The notes under the pieces: model-generated
What the model was told of the DNA's origin: nothing
Seen by the model: only the letters and a program-made list of their open reading frames with translations
Database searches by the model: none
Assembly (NCBI GenBank): GCA_032158295.1
Contig: CM063258.1
Coordinates: forward strand, 9,442,583 to 9,506,582
Direction of reading: 5' to 3'
DNA: 64,000 bases
Origin: Pycnopodia helianthoides
Lineage: Eukaryota; Echinodermata; Asteroidea; Forcipulatida; Asteriidae
Translations under genes and position numbers: made by a program
Shown: positions 1 to 11,439 of the stretch, in pieces
Numbering within the stretch: position 1 is the first letter of the stretch
Layout of the letters: each line of letters starts with the position of its first letter

Positions 1-428
1 TAGGGAACAATTCAATTGGTCATTGTTTGCACTTGCTGAAGTTCACGCTGAGTGCTCGGGCATCTGCCGTCTGGATAACACAGGAAGAATTATCATTCTA
101 ATCATGTTTCATTGGGCATTTCTGCATATTTGCACCCCTCCTCTGAGCTGGGGTATTTAGGTTGTTTTCATGTGTTTTGTGTGGGGGGGGGAGGGGGGGG
201 AATGAATCTATTTGTGTTATGTTATAACAAAACAATAATATGTTGTACTGTTTGTAAGTCATGGTGATGAATGTAAATCCTAGGGTGCAGATCTACAACA
301 TCTGAAACATTGAGACTGTCAAAAGTGACATGGCTGGAATATCAATACCAACGACGAAGTACGAGTAGTCGTTGCAAGGATTGAAAGTAACTCTTTGTTA
401 GAACGTCATGAATTATTACAAGGAAGGG
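1..428. other. Upstream flank of SDF4-like gene, no gene seen
   Basis: I see no exon here. The only notable sequence is a G-rich run near 181-200 interrupted by one A. It may contain distal promoter sequence or a non-coding first exon of the downstream gene, but nothing in the bases shows that. Confidence 0.4.
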
Positions 429-910
429 GTAGGGAGTGGAGTGGTCAGATGTAGGGAGTGGAGTGGTCAGATGTAGGGAGTGGAGTGGTCAGATGTAGGG
501 AGTGGAGTGGTCAGATGTAGGGAGTGGAGTGGTCAGATGTAGGGAGTGGAGTGGTCAGATGTAGGGAGTGGAGTGGTCAGATGTAGGGAGTGGAGTGGTC
601 AGATGTAGGGAGTGGAGTGGTCAGATGTAGGGAGTGGAGTGGTCAGATGTAGGGAGTGGAGTGGTCAGATGTAGGGAGTGGAGTGGTCAGATGTGGAGTG
701 AGTGGCAGTGTGGGAGTGGTGGTCAGATGTAGGGAGTGGAGTGGTCAGATGTAGGGAGTGGAGTGGTCAGATGTAGGGAGTGGAGTGGTCAGATGTAGGG
801 AGTGGAGTGGTCAGATGTAGGGAGTGGAGTGGTCAGATGTAGGGAGTGGAGTGGTCAGATGTAGGGAGTGGAGTGGTCAGATGTAGGGAGTGGAGTGGTC
901 AGATGTAGGG
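429..910. repeat. 22-bp minisatellite, about 22 copies
   Basis: The unit GTAGGGAGTGGAGTGGTCAG plus AT is repeated head to tail almost without change. One degenerate block lies at about 691-722, where copies have collapsed into a shortened GGAGTG-rich version. The strand shown is purine-rich, with G-runs every few bases. The array ends about 190 bp before the start codon of the SDF4-like gene, so it lies in its promoter or in a 5' untranslated intron. Near-identity of the copies implies recent expansion and probably length polymorphism. Confidence 0.95.
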
Positions 911-1039
911 AAGGGTTGTTGCAATGATCATGACCCTCGGATTTCTGGTCAGAAGAGAACTGGATCGGAGGGTTACGATCTCTAAGACTAACTAGGATTA
1001 TGACCGTGTCGTACCTAGTACACTACTACCAGGTGGATC

Positions 1040-1090
1040 CCGTTTTTGTTTTTCACTTTTAAAAATTCTAACTTTCGATTGGATCCTCAG
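1040..1090 (+). promoter_or_regulatory. Predicted 3' splice site before the SDF4-like start exon
   Basis: A T-rich tract, a branch-point-like TTCTAAC near 1068 and the acceptor GGATCCTCAG ending at 1090 lie just before the start codon at 1099. This suggests that the coding start is in the second exon and that a 5' untranslated exon lies upstream, near or before the minisatellite. Confidence 0.45.
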
Positions 1091-1098
1091 ATATCAAA

Positions 1099-4000
1099 AT
1101 GTCACTGACAAAAAGCATCTGCTCGATCATCGTCTTGCTGACGGCTGTGGTGATGTCGCGCGAGTTCGCCGCTCCACCTGCAGATCTGGACTTTGACAAG
1201 GTCCGGACGGAGCCCTTTGATCATGAGATGTTTCTAGGAGGATATGTGAGTTTCATTAAGGATTGTTAAAGCTTGAGGAAAGGGGTAGGGAAAGGATGAC
1301 CCCCCCCCCCCGGAATTTTTAGCAGTGAGCACCAAACAATGGCTTGTAACACTAATGTTCTTGAAACTAATGTTTTTTGAACTATTTAATTATGTCATTC
1401 ATAATGCCAATCTTGTTGCACACGTAGGATGTGACATTGCCTTTGTACCCTTTTGAAACCCTTATATAAGCTAGTGCACAGTCAACCCTCCTACTGTATT
1501 GACCATTTAATAACATCCAGTGAAGATGGGGCAGTCTCGATGCTTAATTTTTGAAAGGGCAAGGGCACAAAGGTGTTTTCTTCTTGATAAAGGGCATCTC
1601 TATGAGGAAATTGTAAACTTCTAAATTGGAACATCTCAAGGGGCACCAAGGCAATGACCATGGGCAACAGGGGCAATTGCTTCCATTGCCTCCTTGAAGT
1701 ATCAGGCCTGTGAGTGTTAGATAAGCTGTGTGCGGCAATATTATATCATGTTGTGAATGCATAGGCACACGTATACAGTAAACCCTCCTACTGTTTGACC
1801 ATTCATCATCATCCCACTAGTTTTGAATGATAGACAGGCTATGCTAGTCTGTAATGTTGTGACATCATGTGGAGAACGTACTACACAGAGCACACATGTG
1901 AATGAGGTTAGTGGTGTGAACAGTTGTTACACCATATACAACCCGTGCAGTTGAACTGTTTCAATGGTTGGTCACCTACCTCACTGGAAAATGTTCCCAC
2001 AAGTAGAGGGCTAAGATTTTTTTTATTCTTGTGTAACAGAGGGCTGCCAAGGAGTTTCAGACACTATCCGAGGAGGAGAGCAAGGCACGTCTTCAAGTGA
2101 TACTAAAAAAAGCTGATGTCAACATTGATGGTCATCTAGATAAGGGTAAAGAAATATTTCCAACAAATAATAATTTTTTAAATGTTGTTAACAGCGATGA
2201 GAATTGTCAAACTTTTGGTGGAAATTTGACGATTTGAAAATTGACTTGAAATTCAATTTTGAATTTTAGTTCTTGAGACTTGATTGTTTTAAAAAGTAAT
2301 ATTGACCTGTGAAAATTTTGTCAAATTAGATGTTCTCCTGTAAGCAAAAACAAACAATGAAAGCGGTTTATGTTTTATCAGGAATTTTGTGGTTGTTCGT
2401 ATTAGTGCTTATTTTGATTGATGCAATTGAAATAAACAACAGGTGTTTTGGATGGGTCTTATTTCTTTGCATGAATTAATTCTTCTATTGTTTGAATATT
2501 TTATCAACAATTAACCCTCCCCACCCCCTTCACAGAGGAACTGCAGGATTGGGTCATCGGCTCCTTGAAAAACATCGACAGGGTCATCGCTGAAGAGCAC
2601 ATGCTTATCCAAGACAAGAACAAAGACGGACGCCTGTCTTGGCAGGAGTACAGTCAGCACGTCTTGGGTTTTGTACCTGAAAACGATGAGCAATATCCAG
2701 ATGATGAGATGAGAATGGTAAAGGTCCCCTGTGTGCGCGTTTGCAATAATGACTGCTAATTCTTATTGTACCAAAGAGGAACCAGACTATTTTTCCTTTT
2801 CAGCCTCGCTTTGGTTACATTGCAATGAATGTAAGCACAAAAAAAAGATTGCCGACCTATGATAAAGGCCAGTTAACAATATTCGCCTGAAAATGTGAGC
2901 TCATTTGGCAGCTGGTACTGCATACTCCTAAGGAGTTGAGATGGTTTTAGTAAAGCTCAAGGCCCAATGAATAGGGGAAGTAATATTGTAAAGAGCTTCG
3001 ATGCAATGGTTAAAAGAGCCTAATAACTACCTTTCATCGTTTTCTTTTTTATTACAAAGGAATTCAAAAGCAACAAGAAAATGTTCAAGATGGCAGACAA
3101 AAACAAAGATGAATTCCTGGAAGGGGAAGAACTTTTGGCTTTCTACAACCCCAACGCTGTTGACGGTATGCAGGTATGCAGTCTAACCCATAATTAATAC
3201 ATAGAGAATCTCTGCTTTTTTTTAATTAAGGATTTGTGTCAAAATCCAAATGTTTATGATAACTTATTTTAACATTCTGTTTTATTTTAAAAGCTTTAAG
3301 GACTCCATTGGAGAGTTGGCTCTCGGGTGTGGGTTGGGGGTAGGGGGTGGCAGGCGTGTACACACACATTGTTATTATAAGAAGTATAATATCTTTCTGG
3401 TAATGAATCCAAGGGATCCTCAAACGTGACTAGCACTGTAACCTCTAGGGCAGATGAAACCTGAGAAAAAATGTCACTTTTAGACGTGGAAGGAAAACCC
3501 CAAACAGGAAAAACCCATGTAGGGACTGAAAACCCAATCCATATGCACGGCTCCAGTCTAGAACTCAACCAGTGTCCACAGAGGTGAAAGGCAGGGAAGA
3601 AACCACTGAGCCAACTTCAAGGCCTTTAAAAAAGTTACACCCACAGTCTTCTTAAATGACTTTTAGATGCTAGAACCTTGCGGATATACTTTTGATGCTC
3701 TGTTTGCAGTACTTATTCAGAGCATGCTTACATTTCTAAGAAAAATTCACCTGGTAAGTCTGCTGCCACCTAGTGCCCCAAATAGTCTCCATTTGGTAAG
3801 AAACTTCCCTGGAATAGAAACTGAGACAAGTCTGTGTCAGAAATCTGTAATCTTGCAGCCAAGATGTTCCTAATGTATTCATTTATGCATTTATGCAAAG
3901 GAAGTGGTCATTGAGAAACTCTTGGAGGACTTTGATCTGAATGGAGATGGTGCTGTGGAAATGGATGAGTTTATTGGGAAATTTGACGATGGAAATGACT

Positions 4001-5669
4001 TGCCAGGTTTGTAATGCAAACTTTCAAAACAATCTTCCTGCATATTCAAACACTTCATTAATATTAATGAGGCAATCTGGTTCACAGATCAATTTTTTAG
4101 TTGGAACAGAAATCTTGTAATCTTAAACGGAAGGTATGTACATGTAGTTTATAAAGCGTTATGTAAAAGTAATTTTTTGTAAAGTTCTGTGGTTAAAGGA
4201 AAAATGACCTCAGCATATCAGGAAATCGAAAGCTGGTTGATTGATTTGATGATTGAATAAATGATTGATTGATTGATTGTTTGATTCGGTGAGTGAGTGA
4301 AGGATTAACTGATTAATCACTTGTACATTGTACTCAACCTGTCTGTCAGTTGTTTCATCAATTAATTGATTTTCAATGAATTTATTAATCCATAGAATAA
4401 TTTATTTAACCACTTAAGTGTTCAATCAAATCTTGGCAGACTAATCTATGATGAATTGACCTACCCAACTACGAAAGTGCACCCAAAAGTGAGACAAAAA
4501 TTTACATTTCTTAAGTGTGATCTAAAAATTCAAAAATTCAATTGCATACGAGCAGCTTTTGTTTTTTCTACCAACATTTGAAAGATCTGATCTTTTTCTT
4601 TCCAACCATTGTAAGCTTGGCTATGGAGGGTGAATATGGACAAAATTACAACTTTGCCCTTGGTTTTGAGTGGGGTCGTCTACCTGTTGAAACCAAGGAC
4701 AATGTTTTGACAGAGCGAGGACGTCCTTGCTTTGCTTCCTGTCCAAAACCAATGGTGACGTCGCAACAAAAGAAGAAGTCCAAACAATGGGAGAACAAAG
4801 AGAAGCCCTTGATTTCCAGGGTTGGCAAATGTGTGTGCATTTTTGTGTGTGTCTGTGGTTGACTGAAGTCGCCGATTGTAAAAGAAGAGGTGGTATGTGT
4901 GCTGTGGTTGATAGTAACCCTTGGGTTAACCGACTAACTAACAAATAAACCAAGTTATCAACTTTGAACTTCTCCCGCAGACTTGACAGGGAAGAGAAAG
5001 AGCCGCAAGAGATTTCCAGGGTTGGCAAATGTGTGTGCATTTTTGTGTGTGTCTTTGGTGACAGATTGTAAAAAAAGAGGTGGTATGTGTGCTGTGGTTG
5101 ATAGTAACCTTGGGTTAACGACTAACTAACAAATAAACCAAGTTATCAACTTTGAACTTCTCCACAGACTTGACAGGGAAGAGAAAGGAGCCGCAATGGG
5201 TGAAAGAGGAACTGAAATCTTCAAACAGCAACTCGATAAAGATGGGAATGGCCGGATGGAAGGAGACGAGTTGGTTCATTGGGTTAAACCTCGCTACCAA
5301 AACACAGCAGAAAAAGAGGCAAGTCTGACAGATCATGTGACTTTTGTGCACAGCTAAACCGCCCTCTATTGACATCTGGTTGGCGGTAGTCTTTCAAGTC
5401 TTGTTTGCGTACCTGATGTCAAAGATCACATATTTAAAATGCGCATATAGAAGGGACAATGAGTGAAAAAAGAGAGCACGTGAAAAAAACGACCAATTTT
5501 ATTTTTTTCCATCCAGGCTGATCATCTAATTGATGTTGCGGACAGCGATCAAGACGGCAAGCTCAGCGTAGATGAAATCCTCGGCAAATACGAAATCTTT
5601 ACAGGGAGTAAGGCCACCCATTTCGGCAGGCATATACGCAGTGAAAAGTTCCCACATGAAGAACTTTGA
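1099..5669 (+). CDS. SDF4: 45 kDa calcium-binding protein homologue (Cab45/SDF4, CREC family), 7 coding exons
   Basis: Exons: 1099-1245, 2040-2145, 2536-2717, 3060-3173, 3901-4006, 5168-5318, 5517-5669. They encode about 319 residues if one missing base in exon 6 is allowed. Residues 1-20 form a hydrophobic signal peptide. Six EF-hand loops follow at about 75-86, 111-122, 158-169 (position 6 is Glu instead of Gly, probably weakened), 195-206, 242-253 and 278-289. The C-terminal part reads YEIFTGSK and ends HEEL, against FTGSK and HEEF in vertebrate Cab45. HEEL resembles a KDEL-type retrieval signal. Known role of the family: luminal Ca2+ binding in Golgi/ER and sorting of secretory cargo. ATG 1099 has A at -3. 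Oddities: intron 6 uses a GC donor (AG|GCAAGT at 5319), the frame breaks at about 5206-5213, and a duplicated exon-6 fragment lies upstream. No AATAAA was seen in the 300 bp after the stop. Reticulocalbin or calumenin are the alternatives, but the C-terminal match favours Cab45. Confidence 0.85.
1246..2039 (+). repeat. SDF4 intron 1 with dispersed repeats
   Basis: Two repeat families are recognisable. About 1545-1715 belongs to a family rich in GGCAATTGC and ending AAGTATCAGG, with relatives at 15.4, 50.3 and 57.4 kb. About 1482-2013 contains the CAACCCTCCTACTGT family, including its right part with the CCCGTGCAGTTGAA box near 1940. A poly-C run sits at about 1301-1311. Confidence 0.6.
3174..3900 (+). 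other. SDF4 intron 4
   Basis: Mostly unique sequence. A short repeat with CTGCTGCCACCTAGTG near 3759 recurs at about 11,460 and 33,800. A GT-rich and CA-rich patch lies at 3330-3370. No coding signal was seen. Confidence 0.5.
4007..5167 (+). other. SDF4 intron 5
   Basis: AT-rich, with a degenerate TGAT/GATT simple repeat at about 4230-4310. The last 360 bp are occupied by the 200-bp tandem duplication described separately. Confidence 0.6.
4811..5196 (+). repeat. 200-bp tandem duplication spanning the exon 6 acceptor
   Basis: Copy A (4811-5010) and copy B (5011-5196) both begin GATTTCCAGGGTTGGCAAAT and both run through the TTGAACTTCTCC acceptor tract into the start of exon 6. They differ by a few substitutions and small indels, and copy B is about 14 bp shorter. 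The duplication inserted a second 3' splice site and exon start into intron 5. Confidence 0.93.
4981..5010 (+). pseudogene. Decoy fragment of SDF4 exon 6
   Basis: About 30 bp after the acceptor CTTCTCCCGCAG repeat the first bases of the real exon 6 (ACTTGACAGGGAAGAGAAA) and then break off into the second duplicated intron copy. If this acceptor were used, the frame from exon 5 would run on about 48 codons into copy B and hit a stop in the ACTAACTAAC segment near 5122-5131. The fragment therefore cannot replace the true exon. Its polypyrimidine tract is as good as the true one. Confidence 0.75.
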
Positions 5670-5865
5670 GTGTTCAACATTTTTTTAACAATTGTTAATT
5701 TATTTTTATGTTATCTTATGGAGTCACTTGGTATAGATTTTTTGTTTGAATAACACATAATTATTATTATTTTTTTTAGGGGGGGGTGCAGGGGCTCAAT
5801 TTAGAGCTGCATGACAAAAAAATCTGCCTGAAAAGATAGCTTGCTAAGCAAAATTTTGCAAAGAA

Positions 5866-6048
5866 CTGTGTCCAATTTCATAGAGCTGTTAAGCAGGAAA
5901 TATTGCTTAAAAATGTAGCTGGATACCAGTCATAAATTGTTCATGTGACATGGTATTTTGGCTTGTAATCTTATTCTAGTAAAAAGAATAATTTTGTTGT
6001 GCTTAGCTACTTTTTGTCCTTAAGCGGCTCAATGAATTTGGGCCCTGG
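5866..6048. mobile_element. Short inverted-repeat element, GGGCCCAATTTCATAG family
   Basis: Starts near TGTCCAATTTCATAGAGC and ends GCTCAATGAATTTGGGCCC, so the two ends are inverted copies of each other. The middle carries the family core GGTAACC / CAAGTGACAT in diverged form. About 180 bp, non-coding, MITE-like. Confidence 0.75.
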
Positions 6049-6302
6049 TTGTAAGTAATGCATATGATATGTCAGTTTGGCTGGTAACCTGTTTCGGCTT
6101 CGCAAGATTTTCTATGCTTAGCAAACTTGTGTACATTTTAGCAACTGTATGAAATAAGCCTCATGTCCGATCCCAAGTCGTATGAAAAAAACTCGGCCTG
6201 TAGTCATTGAGGCTCTATCTGCTTGGGTCAAAACACAAGTCCGTCACCACAATTTGCATGTATACCACTGGTCATTTTGGTTGGTAAGCAGTTTTCAACA
6301 GC

Positions 6303-6899
6303 TACAGACCCCTTGCTAGCCTTGATATCAAGGCTGTGTAGACAAGTACTCTAGCTAAAACCATAGAGCAAGGATACTAAAACCTCAGCCGCCCGAATGC
6401 GATACAACCCCAGTCCCCCGACTGACTCTAAAAAAATAGCACACCGCACTCTCACCATGCACACACACAGCGCCTGTACACAGCCCCACACACACACCGC
6501 TATTGTCCACACACCGCTATCGCCCACAATCCTAGCCCGTGAGCCATGACGGCTCACGGGCTAGGATTGTGGGCGATAGCGGTGTGTGGACAATAGCGGT
6601 GTTTGTGTGCTTCCTTGGGTGAGAGCGTGGCGTGGTGAGCGTGGTGTGCTGTTTAAAGACAGTTGGGGGGGGGGGGGGAGACCGGAACAGGAGTTGCATT
6701 GCATTCGGGCATCGCATTCGTGCGGCTGTGGTTATGCACATTTTTAGCTTTATAGTAAGCAAACACAGCCTTGCAATCAAGACTAACCCCTCGCATATGA
6801 CGTCACAAGCTCAAACAGTGCCCCCTCACTGAGGTCAAACGAAGACACAAGATTTCCATTATTTGACCTCGGCAATAATAGACAATACAAGGGGTCTAT
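6303..6899. mobile_element. Foldback element with perfect palindromic core
   Basis: The ends carry AGACCCCTTG (left) and CAAGGGGTCTATA (right). Inverted homology continues inward on both sides, through GCATTCGGGC, ACACAGCCTTG and GTGTGCT boxes, to a perfect palindrome with 51-bp arms (6495-6545 and 6551-6601) and a 5-bp spacer. A poly-G run lies at about 6664-6677 in one arm only. CATATGACGTCAC at about 6795-6807 recurs in a second family member near 34.9 kb. No transposase is encoded. Confidence 0.85.
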
Positions 6900-7244
6900 A
6901 TCTCTTTTCATTAGCAACTTAACAATAGACAATTTCTGTCAAAGTTTTGGAATGTATTTTCCCCCTCGATATTTTGTAAAAGAATATCTAAAAGAATGGT
7001 GCTGTATTTTAAAAGAACTTTTGTCACAAAAACAACGAACAGTATTTATTTTTGTACACAGAGCTTTCAGTAATGGTGCTATATCTATCCGTACATCTAT
7101 TCATTATTCTGAAGATTGAATCTCTTCTAGCTGTTATGTTGAAAATATTAATAGTGATTATAACAATAATAATAATAACAAGAATAACAATAATCCAAAC
7201 ACTTCTTATGTAAAGAGGTGTCACAACCTTTTGCACCCCCAGGC

Positions 7245-7398
7245 CTGGATTAGCGTGCCAGCGCTCTACCAACTGAGCTATCTAGCCCTATGTTGGCGGT
7301 CTCACTATTTTGTCAATATGTTTGTTCCGGGATGCCAGTCAGAAGCCATTCAACCTGTAACTGCCGTAAAGCCAGGGATCACACCCAAGTTTACAATT
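7245..7398 (-). mobile_element. tRNA-related SINE, truncated
   Basis: Read on the minus strand it contains the A-box-like TAGCTCAGTTGGTAGAGCGC, followed upstream by the GGCTTCTGACTGGCA and GGGATCACACCCAAGTTTAC blocks seen from the other strand. The B-box end is missing in this copy. Other copies lie near 20.6, 22.4, 24.2 and 40.4 kb. Confidence 0.75.
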
Positions 7399-8029
7399 TC
7401 AATACATAGATACATAAATTGCATGGAATCGTTCCAGCATGTAAGCATGACAGTATAGTTAAGTGCATGTCATAGATTATAATGCATGGTTAGTCGTAAA
7501 GGAAATCATGTCAACAATATTGGAAAAAGATGCATGATAATATGGCTTAAAAAGCATATTTTTGTAGGACATTTATTTATTAGAAGAAAACAAAAAAAGT
7601 TCATTTGTAAAATTTGCATTTTGTTTACAATAAACCAATATTTTTTAAAAGAACTAAATTACAAGATTTTCTCAATTTGTTTGTGTATGTCAAACTTTAA
7701 ATTAATGTAATTCAACACCTGATGATGCAATCAGTCCCCTTGTTAAAGTTAAATTGTCTGTTGAGTTTCTGGTTAAAGGGTGTCCACAACATTGGTAGGA
7801 TTGTGTTTCCAGATTTACACATACATTGTATGTACAAGTAGAATACATGTACTTGCCATTCACCCTTTGCAGGGTCAGCCATTTGCGTGTAGAGCCTCGA
7901 ATTGGGTGACAGCAGGGAATAGAAGCATTATATAACTCTGTCACGGTAAGGTAATGACACTTTCAACCAAACAGATACATAAGTACAATACAAATGAAGC
8001 ATGAAGTTGAGGCTCTACACGCACATGGC

Positions 8030-9020
8030 AGATCCGTGCAAAGAGTGAATAGTATTTAAGAAGTTAGTCAAAACAACATCCGATGTTCGAAAACAGTGAT
8101 GGGTTTTCCACTATTTTCTTGTGACTCCGTTGACCGATTAAACTTTCACAAGTTTGTTATATCGTGTATAGGTTTGGTCACACAAAATGTAAATACTGGT
8201 CTTTGACAATTACCAATGATGTCCTCCTGCTTAAAGGTTCATTTGTGGAGAAGAGTGAATTAAAGCAAAAAGAACAAGTTAAAATTTAAAAACTAACAAT
8301 AAAGAGGTGCTGCGCTCATGCCTTGACACAGTAAACAAAACAATGGTTCTGATAAAGTTGCCGCAACTTCAGATGTGTTCTAACAACAAATTGCAACTCT
8401 TTAAACGGAAGTTAGTGAGCAAAATATCAAGGTCAATTCTACGTGGAAAATGCTTTTTATCATCTCTGGAAAGTGCAATAATAAAACAACAATTCGTTCA
8501 AAAAAATAAAATTGAGATGAAAGTAAAAATTTACGGAACTGCATCCCCTCCTGCTTTTCATCAGTCCCCCTAATAACTCTTTGATTTCACAGTGAAGTAA
8601 ACTCCCCCACTTTCCCCCGGAATTCCCCACTGTCCTCGGCTTATGAATGGTCTGATTTATACATATACATGTAATGTTCCATAATGCTGTAACATGACCC
8701 CAGGCCTGCGGGGCGAGCCTATATAATTGTGCTTTTTGTGAAAGGAAAAGATGATGTGCCTACAAATGCATCCTGCACATAATGCACAAAATATACATCA
8801 GGAAATGTATCCACATTAAAGGAAGGGTCATACTTTGGTAATGACACCGAAAAAAATTGTGTAATTTCTATCACAAATGTTATTCGTTATAAAGATGGTC
8901 ATGGTAGTAAGCATCCTGTGAAATTATTTCGTCTGAAATGCCCCCCTTGATTAGAAATCAACAAAAACATTTTTTGAATCCGCGAAACGATTCATATTCT
9001 GAGGGGGTGTCCATTTCGTG
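8030..9020. repeat. Dispersed repeat family with GAATGCTGCAGCC end, broken copy
   Basis: Two pieces are recognisable. About 8,070-8,230 has GACCGATTAAACTTTCACAAG and GTCTTTGACAATTACCAAT. About 8,860-9,030 has GAAACGATTCATATTCTGAG and GTGAATGCTGCAGCCGG. The latter matches the family at 55.8, 62.0 and 63.8 kb. The 600 bp between them look unique. Confidence 0.5.
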
Positions 9021-10379
9021 AATGCTGCAGCCGGAGATGCTGACAGAAGTAGTGTTTATTATAACACCCCTTACAAAGATTCTGCCTTTTGATTGGGTTA
9101 GAGCAGGTCACATGATACGTCTTGTATTTACTAGAAAGCTGTGCGAACGACACGCTCTATAACACAGCAACCAATGGACTAAACCCAAAGCAACCAATGT
9201 ACTACCCCATAGCAACCGGTGTACTATACCCATAGAAACAGCAGTTTTTTGGTGCTTAGACGTAGCACAATATATGTTTGGGGTGTTATAAAACAAATAT
9301 TAACTGCTTTTACTCGTGCTATGGTTCGCCTCAGGAAAATAGAATGCGTCGAGGATCACCTTGCTATTCGTAGTTTTAACCATTTCACTAAAGCAGTCAA
9401 TATTTGTATACTATTATTTTCTCAAAAAAACACAGCCATCTTGTTTTTTGCTGCTATTCAAATCAATGACATCAAATTGAGGCAGGAAGGGCAAAATAGT
9501 CTAATCCCCTTTGGGTGAAACGAGAATCAATATTCAAAATTACTATTGCAACACTAGGAACCTGACCAACATTAAGAGGATTGCTTTGGAGCATCTTCCC
9601 TTTAAATGATGTACATGTACACTTAAAATGATATACAAGATAAAGTCACAGCCTTTTCTCCACACAAGAAAAGAGGGGAGGGTGGCAATGAATGAGTGGT
9701 TCATAAGAACAGTTATCCTTTATGACTCCTGGGCTAAGCGCATTCAATTTAGAATTTCACCTTTCGATCAATAAATCATGCAAAAATAGGATAGATGTCG
9801 GACGACCTTAGGGATGGTACTGCATCTGGCTTAAAGATGTGCCACAATAATTGTAATGATAAATAATTGTAAAAAATTAATACGAAAATGATTGGTTTCA
9901 ATCTGAAAGCTTACTGGTTATAAAGTTTATACCAGTACCAATTATCCAGATAAATAATTCAATCTAAAAAATACTGTCGAAAGTTGAGAAAATGGCATTG
10001 CAGCAACTGGAATGAATGTGCACAATGTCCCTGACAAAACATAAACCAAATACGTTTGCACTAAACATGGACCATCAATTTGGCGACAGTTTCACAGGCT
10101 GGCTTAGATGGTGTGCTTGTCGAAAACTACGGGATTGGAATGAATTTATAACACTCTTCCAAAAAGCAATGATGTATTTAACACCTTAAAGGTATAGAGC
10201 ATGTGACCTATGACATCATTTACGAAAGAGCCACAGAGCTTGGACTTTCTGCAGAACGGTTTGTGCACAGCTCAAATTTCATGGAGATCGCACTGTCTGA
10301 TTTTTATCAACCTTTGGTATGACGCAAGGGGGTTCATCTCAAAACGTATGCAGCTGTTACTGTAAAATGTAAAATTTCC

Positions 10380-10760
10380 CATATGACCAGTGTGGTACCT
10401 TGCCTGCCAGGAAATGCTCAGGATTGTACAAGGTCACTGTTTTTGTGACAAAGGTTACCTGGTCTATATCACATACATAGCACCTTGTAAAAGGGTTTAC
10501 AAGGTGATGCAGTGCAATCTGCGGCCAACCATGCCAGAAAACACTGGGGCAAACCTCTCCTCTGAACTGGGTTCTTTTACGTACATTACTCAATGTACGA
10601 AACCAACAGCATTACGCCCCATCCAATCGACAAAGCAAAAATGGTTAAGTGTCTTGCTCAGGGACACCTAAGGTGTCAAGACCGGGACTCGAACAAACAC
10701 CCTGCTAATCAGAAACACAAGAGCTCAAGTATGGCTGTACTTGACCGCTCTGCCATGACA
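10380..10760. repeat. Dispersed repeat with GGTTCTTTTACGT and GGTTAAGTGTCTTGCTCA
   Basis: The segment carries GGTTCTTTTACGTACATTAC, GGTTAAGTGTCTTGCTCAGG and a GGGACTCGAACAAACACC box that looks like the B-box half of a tRNA-derived head. Relatives lie at 33.97-34.13, 43.4-43.6 and 58.93-59.26 kb. I interpret it as an old SINE. Confidence 0.6.
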
Positions 10761-11439
10761 AACATTGTATGCATCCCTTTTGAAGTCAGAACAGAAAGTC
10801 AACAATTTGGCCCAACACATCCGATGGTAGGGACACAAAAATAGAATGAAATTCAAAAGATTCTTCATGGGTTGACGTTGTGGGATTTGGCCACAAACGG
10901 ACCATTTTAATAGATTCATGATCAGACTGGACAAGAAAAATATTATAAAAAATACACATGCAACTGTAATGCATAATTTCAGTTTTACAGAACTCAACAT
11001 GTTTGCCTTGAAGTCTTACACAAGACTTCCAAATATTTATGATGCATAGGAAAGGGTTAAATATAGACAGTAAATAAGTTAATAATGCCTTTCAAGAAAT
11101 TTTACTTTCCTAAAAGAAATTTGAATTCAAACAGCTATAAGGTTTAATTGCCAATTCATAAATGTCAAAATTTAGTTGGTAATAGTTCTGTAAAAGACTG
11201 CATTATACCTTAATATTTGATTCTTGCAACAGAAACAATTGACAATTTTTGACATATTTTTACCATCCTGCTTTTGGTAACCAAGTACATTTGTAACTCT
11301 TGGTAACAGGTAACTGCACAGATCGTGTATGGTGGTACAATTACGCACAGAACTATTGGGAGAATTTGGGCACACTGGACGACTTACCAGATTAATTTTC
11401 ATTGTTTTAATTTTCTAAACATGTGCAAATTTCCGAGAA

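Noticed and set aside
429..910. CRISPR-like array
   Set aside because: Units are directly contiguous with no spacers and the genome is eukaryotic. It is a minisatellite.
4621..5040. 139-codon minus-strand frame with an internal repeated MHTHLPTLEI-like segment
   Set aside because: The repetition comes from the 200-bp tandem duplication in SDF4 intron 5 and is not coding.
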